DNA of 64,000 bases from CAG-791 sp000431495 (lineage in GTDB: Bacteria; Bacillota; Clostridia; Lachnospirales; Lachnospiraceae). The DNA lies in the NCBI GenBank assembly GCA_052117605.1, contig JBQKIT010000013.1; one strand, 5' to 3'. Under the pieces are notes generated by a model. It was not told where the DNA came from. It saw only the letters and a list, made by a program, of their open reading frames with translations, and did no database searches. The translations under genes and the position numbers were made by a program. Below, piece after piece: positions 60,045 to 64,000 of this stretch; positions within the stretch are counted from its first letter, which is position 1; the number at the start of each line of letters is the position of its first letter.

Positions 60045-61829
60045 TCAGTTGGTCTTGCTCTTCTGATAGTAGTCGTTGTACATGTCAAGAACGTTCTGAG
60101 CGTTCTGGCCTTCGAGCTCTGCTACATAGGTATCCCAGTCCTTCTCAACATCAGCCTGGCCCATAGCGAACTTCAGTGTCCAGGTGTTCTCGGTGCTGAA
60201 CAGAGGAGTTGCCCACAGGTTCATCTGCTCGGAATCATCCTCGGAAAGAGCGATGACCGGATCAAGCGGGCGAAGCTCTCTGTACTCTTCCTGACGCTTG
60301 TAGAAGTCCTGCAGATCCTCAGAGAAATTGGAGGTCAGAAGATCAGCGGTTCCGCTGTACATGAAGTTTCCGCATGCAAAGCCATACTTGAGTCTCATGT
60401 CTTCCTGATCATCAGCAGTCTGTGCGATGGAGAGGCCGCCGCAATAGTACTGAGGATTCAGAGTGAATTTACCGTCAGCATCAACGGTGTAGGTTCCGTC
60501 TTCACCCTCGATGCCCCACTTGGTGAGGGTAAGTCCTTCGTTGCTGTACCACAGCCAGTCAACGAAACGCATCATCTTCTTGAAGCCTTCGTCGCCAAGC
60601 TCATCCTTAGCCTTGGAGGAAATCATAATGCCGCACTCAAGACGGGAGTTTTCAGCCTGATAGTTGGTGGTTCCCTTCGGAACAACGCAGCGATAAACCT
60701 CGAAGTTGCCTTCGCCAAGCTGAGAGGTCAGTCCCTCAACCTGAGCGGTTGTCTGGGCACGGTTGGTCATGATCAGAGCGGTCTTGCCGGTGTAGAACTT
60801 GTTGTCTGCAGTGGAATCCTGCTGAGACCACGTCTCAGGATCCAGGATCTTGTTGTCAACAAGCTTCTTGACAACAGCCATGTACTCCTTGTATGCATCG
60901 CTGGTGCCGGAGAGCTTGAACTCATCTGCATCTGCATCGAAATACAGATCAGCTGCATTGGTTCCTGCCGTGCTCCATGTGGTGTAGATTCCATAGCTTC
61001 TGGAGATGAGGTTCAGGAGGCATCCGCCGGAGCCGTATCCGGAATCCGCACCGCACCATCTGTCAGACCAGATGTAATCGCTGTCGGAGCACATTCCCTC
61101 AGAAACCATGTACTTCTTTACGCCGATCAGGACATCTGCGAACTCATCCCAGGTCCAGTCCTTCTCAAGAGAAGCAACATCATAGCCGGCTGCCTTGAAG
61201 ATATCGTCGCGAAGCAGCAGCGTATAATCCTGCAGAGCGGTCTCCTTCAGACCCGGAAGACGATAGTACTTGCCATCCTCCTGTCTCAGAGTGTTGACAT
61301 CATCTTCCATGTTGTACTCGTTGTAGAAGTTGGTGTAGTTCGGCATATATTTCACATAATCGGAAACCGGAACAACACCGCCGCCGTTTACATAGCTGGT
61401 CTCAGAATAGATCTTCGGAATGATCATCGGAGCCTCGCCGGAGTTGATGGCAAGAGATACCTTCTGAGCATAGTCCGCATTGTTTACGATGGTGATATCA
61501 AGATGAACGTTGGTAGCCTGCTCAATTGCCCAGAAAACACCGCCTTCTTCGCTCCAGGAATCCTGAATCGGATAAGCATCGTTGTCGTTGAAGAACATGG
61601 TGTAGGTAACAGGCTCCTCGGAATAGAACTTGCTGCCGTAGGTGTAGCCATCTGCCTGGTAAACACCGTTCTCATCCGGAACAGCTTCCTCTTCCTCGGC
61701 TGCGTCGGTGGATTCCTCTGCAGCGTCTGTCTTGGCCTGATCCGCGCCGGAAGAGCTGCTTCCGCAGCCTGCCAGTACAGATGCAGCCATCGCAGCTGCC
61801 ATTACTGCACTAATGAGTTTCTTTTTCAT
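60045..61829 (-). CDS. Extracellular sugar-binding lipoprotein (LipO/LplA type)
   Basis: 594 aa from MKKKLISAVMAAAMAASVLAGCG, which follows AAGGAGG. The lipobox LAGC places the lipid Cys at about 22, followed by an acidic Ser/Asp/Glu linker. The mature part belongs to the large family 1 binding proteins that pair with LplB/LplC permeases: TYTMFFNDNDAYPIQDSW, YYRLPGLKETALQDYTLLLRDD and WTWDEFADVL. It probably binds an oligosaccharide. A stem-loop upstream and a terminator downstream would allow higher expression than the permeases. Confidence 0.93.
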   Translation of the reverse strand: MKKKLISAVMAAAMAASVLAGCGSSSSGADQAKTDAAEESTDAAEEEEAVPDENGVYQADGYTYGSKFYSEEPVTYTMFFNDNDAYPIQDSWSEEGGVFWAIEQATNVHLDITIVNNADYAQKVSLAINSGEAPMIIPKIYSETSYVNGGGVVPVSDYVKYMPNYTNFYNEYNMEDDVNTLRQEDGKYYRLPGLKETALQDYTLLLRDDIFKAAGYDVASLEKDWTWDEFADVLIGVKKYMVSEGMCSDSDYIWSDRWCGADSGYGSGGCLLNLISRSYGIYTTWSTAGTNAADLYFDADADEFKLSGTSDAYKEYMAVVKKLVDNKILDPETWSQQDSTADNKFYTGKTALIMTNRAQTTAQVEGLTSQLGEGNFEVYRCVVPKGTTNYQAENSRLECGIMISSKAKDELGDEGFKKMMRFVDWLWYSNEGLTLTKWGIEGEDGTYTVDADGKFTLNPQYYCGGLSIAQTADDQEDMRLKYGFACGNFMYSGTADLLTSNFSEDLQDFYKRQEEYRELRPLDPVIALSEDDSEQMNLWATPLFSTENTWTLKFAMGQADVEKDWDTYVAELEGQNAQNVLDMYNDYYQKSKTN

Positions 61830-61854
61830 ATTACCTCCTTGTGATATGAATTTC

Positions 61855-61881
61855 CGGATCATGGCTCATAATCATGATCCG
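61855..61881 (-). other. Stem-loop between permease and binding-protein genes
   Basis: CGGATCATG (61855-61863) pairs with CATGATCCG (61873-61881), a perfect 9-bp stem with 9-base loop and no U-run. Such elements commonly stabilise the binding-protein part of ABC transcripts. Confidence 0.6.
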
Positions 61882-61968
61882 CCCTCTATGTAACATCCCG
61901 TCTGCAGAATACCGGCGTCCCGGCTTCTGCCGATCAGGATCATTACCCCTTGAGACGTTTTTCCGTCT

Positions 61969-62868
61969 TTAGCCCTTGACGCCACCGAGCATCATGCCGG
62001 CAACAAAGTATTTCTGAATGAACGGGTACACACAGATGATCGGTGCTGCCGTCAGAACCATGGCGCAGGATTTGATGTTCGCTGCAATCGTAAGCGCCTC
62101 TCCGGCATCCTCTGCGGAGGAGCTGGATGTCGAAATCAGGTTTCTCAGATAATAGGCAACCGGCCACTTGGACTGGGTGTCCAGATACAGGAATGCATCA
62201 AACCAGTCGTTCCAGTACTGAACCAGATAAAACAGCGTCATCGTTGCAAGAATCGGCTTGGACATCGGAAGAGCCACATGAATGAAGGCCCCGAACCGGG
62301 ACAGTCCGTCGATCTCACCCGCTTCCTCAAGCTCCTTCGGAACAGATTCGAAGAAGGAACGCATCAGAATAACGTAATAGGTGGAAATGACACCCGGAAG
62401 GATGAAGGATGCCACCGTATCCTTCAGTCCCAGAGATACCATCAGGATGTAGTTCGGGATCATGCCGCCTGCGAAGTACATCGTGAAGATGATAAAGGGT
62501 CCGATGAACTTGTTGCAGCGAAGCTCCGGCTTGGACAGCGGATAAGCCAGAAGACTGGACAGCACCAGTGCCGAAACCGTACCGATCACCGCATAAATCA
62601 GAGTGTTCAGATAATCCGGAAGGAAAACTCCGCTGGAAAGAACATATTTATACGTGTCTACGCTGAATCCCACCGGAACAATGCCGACCTTGCCCGCAAC
62701 AATGGCTTCCGTGGAAGAGAAGGACTGTGCGATCAGATACAGGAAGGGATACAGCATCGCAATGCAGATGATGCCGATCAGAATATCATTGAAAATCGTG
62801 AAGGCCCGGTAACCCGGAGATACGATCATACGGGAAGCTTCCGGCATATCTTTGACTTTCTTTGCCAT
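61969..62868 (-). CDS. Carbohydrate ABC transporter permease (LplC type)
   Basis: 299 aa with six membrane helices. N-terminal GYRAFTIFNDILIGIICIAMLYPFLYLIAQSFSS and the EAA loop EELEEAGEIDGLSRFGAFIHVALPMSKP are typical of the second CUT1 permease. It forms the channel with LplB. No ATPase gene is present, so a shared MsmK-like ATPase elsewhere is assumed. It is 24 bp after lplB, with AAGGAGAG before its ATG. Confidence 0.95.
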   Translation of the reverse strand: MAKKVKDMPEASRMIVSPGYRAFTIFNDILIGIICIAMLYPFLYLIAQSFSSTEAIVAGKVGIVPVGFSVDTYKYVLSSGVFLPDYLNTLIYAVIGTVSALVLSSLLAYPLSKPELRCNKFIGPFIIFTMYFAGGMIPNYILMVSLGLKDTVASFILPGVISTYYVILMRSFFESVPKELEEAGEIDGLSRFGAFIHVALPMSKPILATMTLFYLVQYWNDWFDAFLYLDTQSKWPVAYYLRNLISTSSSSAEDAGEALTIAANIKSCAMVLTAAPIICVYPFIQKYFVAGMMLGGVKG

Positions 62869-62892
62869 CTTTCTTACTCTCCTTTCTCTTCA

Positions 62893-63843
62893 TTAATACA
62901 GACCGCTGCCGGTTGTCTTCTTGGAGAAGATGTTGGCTGCTGTCAGGAGAACAATGTTAATGAGACCCTGGAAAAGGCCAACTGCAGTTGCATAGCTGTA
63001 GTTTCCGGATCCGAGACCCATACGGTAAACATAGGTTGCAATGATATCTGCCGTCTCATAGGTGGTCGGCTGATACAGAAGGAAGACCTTCTCGAATGCA
63101 GCGGAACCGCAGAGGGAACCGATGTTCAGGATCAGGAGTGTCATGATCGTCGGAAGAATTCCGGGAAGCGTAACGTGCCAGATCTGCTTGAGACGGCTTG
63201 CTCCGTCAAGGCTCGCTGCTTCATACAGCTCCGGGTTGATGCCGGACATTGCTGCCAGATAAAGGATGGTGCCCCAGCCCAGTCCCTGCCAGATGCCGGA
63301 GGTTACGAAGATGGTCGTAAACCACTGCGGAAGAGAAATGAACGGAATCGGCTCACCGCCCATCGAAGCGATCAGGCTGTTGATCGGGCCGCTGGTGGAA
63401 ACCAGCTCACGGATCATTCCGGCCACGATAACCATCGAAATGAAGTGCGGCAGATAGGAAATTGTCTGCACCAGCTTCTTGTAATGTACGTTCTTGATCT
63501 CGTTCAGAAGAACCGCGAAGACGATGGTAATCGGGAAGCTGATCACCAGATACTTGATGTTCAGTGCAAGGGTATTGCGGAAGGCTCTCCAGAAATTCGT
63601 ATCCTTGATGAACTGGTTGAAGTACTTCAGACCGCTCCACTCATCACCGAAGATGCTGCTTCCGGCCCGGTAACGGCGAAATGCAATGATGTTGCCGACC
63701 ATCGGCACGTACCGGAAGATCACATAGTAGATCACCGGGATCAGCATCATTACGTACAGCTGCCAGTACTTTTTGAGATGTCTTCCGAGACTTTCCTGCT
63801 GGAAAACATCGTTTTTGGCTTTTTTCTTGTTGTTCGCTGCCAT
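62893..63843 (-). CDS. Carbohydrate ABC transporter permease (LplB type)
   Basis: 316 aa from the ATG at 63841-63843; a TTG one codon upstream also fits GGAGGG. Six helices; QLYVMMLIPVIYYVIFRYVPMVGNIIAFR begins the first, and the EAA motif is ELYEAASLDGASRLKQIWHVTLPG. It is the LplB/YtcP partner of the next gene. It is the first gene of the locus, and an insertion sequence starts about 55 bp upstream of it. Confidence 0.94.
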   Translation of the reverse strand: MAANNKKKAKNDVFQQESLGRHLKKYWQLYVMMLIPVIYYVIFRYVPMVGNIIAFRRYRAGSSIFGDEWSGLKYFNQFIKDTNFWRAFRNTLALNIKYLVISFPITIVFAVLLNEIKNVHYKKLVQTISYLPHFISMVIVAGMIRELVSTSGPINSLIASMGGEPIPFISLPQWFTTIFVTSGIWQGLGWGTILYLAAMSGINPELYEAASLDGASRLKQIWHVTLPGILPTIMTLLILNIGSLCGSAAFEKVFLLYQPTTYETADIIATYVYRMGLGSGNYSYATAVGLFQGLINIVLLTAANIFSKKTTGSGLY

Positions 63844-63896
63844 CAAACTTTTCCCTCCTCAAAATAATAATGTGTTTCAGGATGGTCTTATGATAT

Positions 63897-64000
63897 GCTA
63901 CCCCTAAGTAGGACATTGAAAAATGAAACCTACTTGGGGGTATTGTTATGTCCAGGAAAAGTAAGATAGACCCAGTACTCAAGATAAAGGCAGTTGAAGA
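63897..64000 (+). mobile_element. Left end of an IS3-like insertion sequence (partial)
   Basis: A hairpin TACCCCTAAGTAGG (63899-63912) with CCTACTTGGGGGTA (63929-63942), one wobble, lies just before a transposase-like start. Such terminal stem-loops are common at the left ends of IS3-family elements of the IS150 type and stop readthrough transcription. Only about 104 bp are visible. The exact left terminus (TG at about 63897) is a guess. Confidence 0.55.
63948..64000 (+). CDS. IS3-type transposase OrfA, first 17 residues
   Basis: MSRKSKIDPVLKIKAVE at the window edge resembles the first residues of IS3-family OrfA helix-turn-helix proteins (MSRKSKxxPExKxKAVE). It continues outside the window. 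No Shine-Dalgarno is obvious, because the terminal hairpin lies directly upstream. Confidence 0.6.
   Translation, partial: MSRKSKIDPVLKIKAVE

Noticed and set aside
60018..61844. 608-codon frame opposite the binding-protein gene
   Set aside because: Antisense of a clear lipoprotein gene; no independent start signals.

Overview
The window is a chromosomal segment from a Gram-positive, moderately high-GC Firmicute, most likely a member of the Lachnospiraceae (Clostridia). The evidence is the gene order (nusA-ylxR-ylxQ-infB-rbfA-nrnA-truB-ribF-rpsO-pnp; a FabT/FabK-type fatty-acid operon starting with acpP), a LexA (DinR)-type SOS box at recA, omega subunit and RqcH sequences of clostridial type, and Lpl-type ABC sugar transport genes. 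The family call is an inference from gene content; no rRNA or tRNA gene was seen.

Layout. 1-22.8 kb is an almost unbroken minus-strand housekeeping block. From its 5' end (high coordinates) it reads yicC, gmk, rpoZ, rimO, pgsA, cinA/pncC-like, a GtrA/GtrB-type membrane-sugar pair, a terminator, then rimP-nusA-ylxR-ylxQ-infB-rbfA-nrnA-truB-ribF-shikimate-kinase-like, then rpsO-pnp-prfC and Asp23-nusB-xseA-xseB-ispA. At 22.8-23.0 kb divergent promoters separate it from rqcH (plus strand), which converges on a lipid flippase gene through a shared, perfect 18-bp terminator. 24.8-31.8 kb holds the flippase, glgA, rny, recX and recA. 32-34.8 kb is a poorly characterised cluster: a tiny membrane protein, an unknown 138-aa protein, a degenerate sigma-factor-like protein and a rhomboid-fold protein with a zinc ribbon. 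35.1-39.35 kb is one giant 2-hydroxyacyl-CoA dehydratase activase-type gene. Just beyond it, 39.4-39.8 kb carries a minus-strand transcription unit without an ORF (candidate ncRNA). 39.9-48.2 kb is the fatty-acid synthesis operon acpP-accD-accA-fabH-fabK-fabD-fabG-fabF-fabZ-fabT. 48.3-51.3 kb is a TAXI/TRAP uptake system whose promoter is embedded in a 9-bp inverted repeat. 51.4-54.8 kb has a cytidylate-kinase-like gene, a UDP-glucuronate epimerase and a UDP-glucose dehydrogenase that carries an N-terminal Xre helix-turn-helix. 55.4-55.5 kb has 52-bp tandem repeats. 55.6-63.8 kb is a xylo-oligosaccharide-type locus (LplB, LplC, lipoprotein binding protein, YesL-like protein, xylitol/sorbitol-type dehydrogenase, GH3 glycosidase). 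The window ends in the left end of an IS3-like insertion sequence.

How the parts work together. The first block is the translation/RNA-metabolism core. The fab operon is a self-contained type II fatty-acid module with its own MarR-type repressor, but accB and accC are not in it. The two sugar-nucleotide genes would make UDP-GlcA and UDP-GalA from UDP-Glc. The last locus imports an oligosaccharide, cleaves it with GH3 and oxidises or reduces a polyol/pentose. The least explained items are the sigma-like protein lacking promoter-recognition regions, the HTH-dehydrogenase fusion and the orphan RNA at 39.4-39.8 kb.
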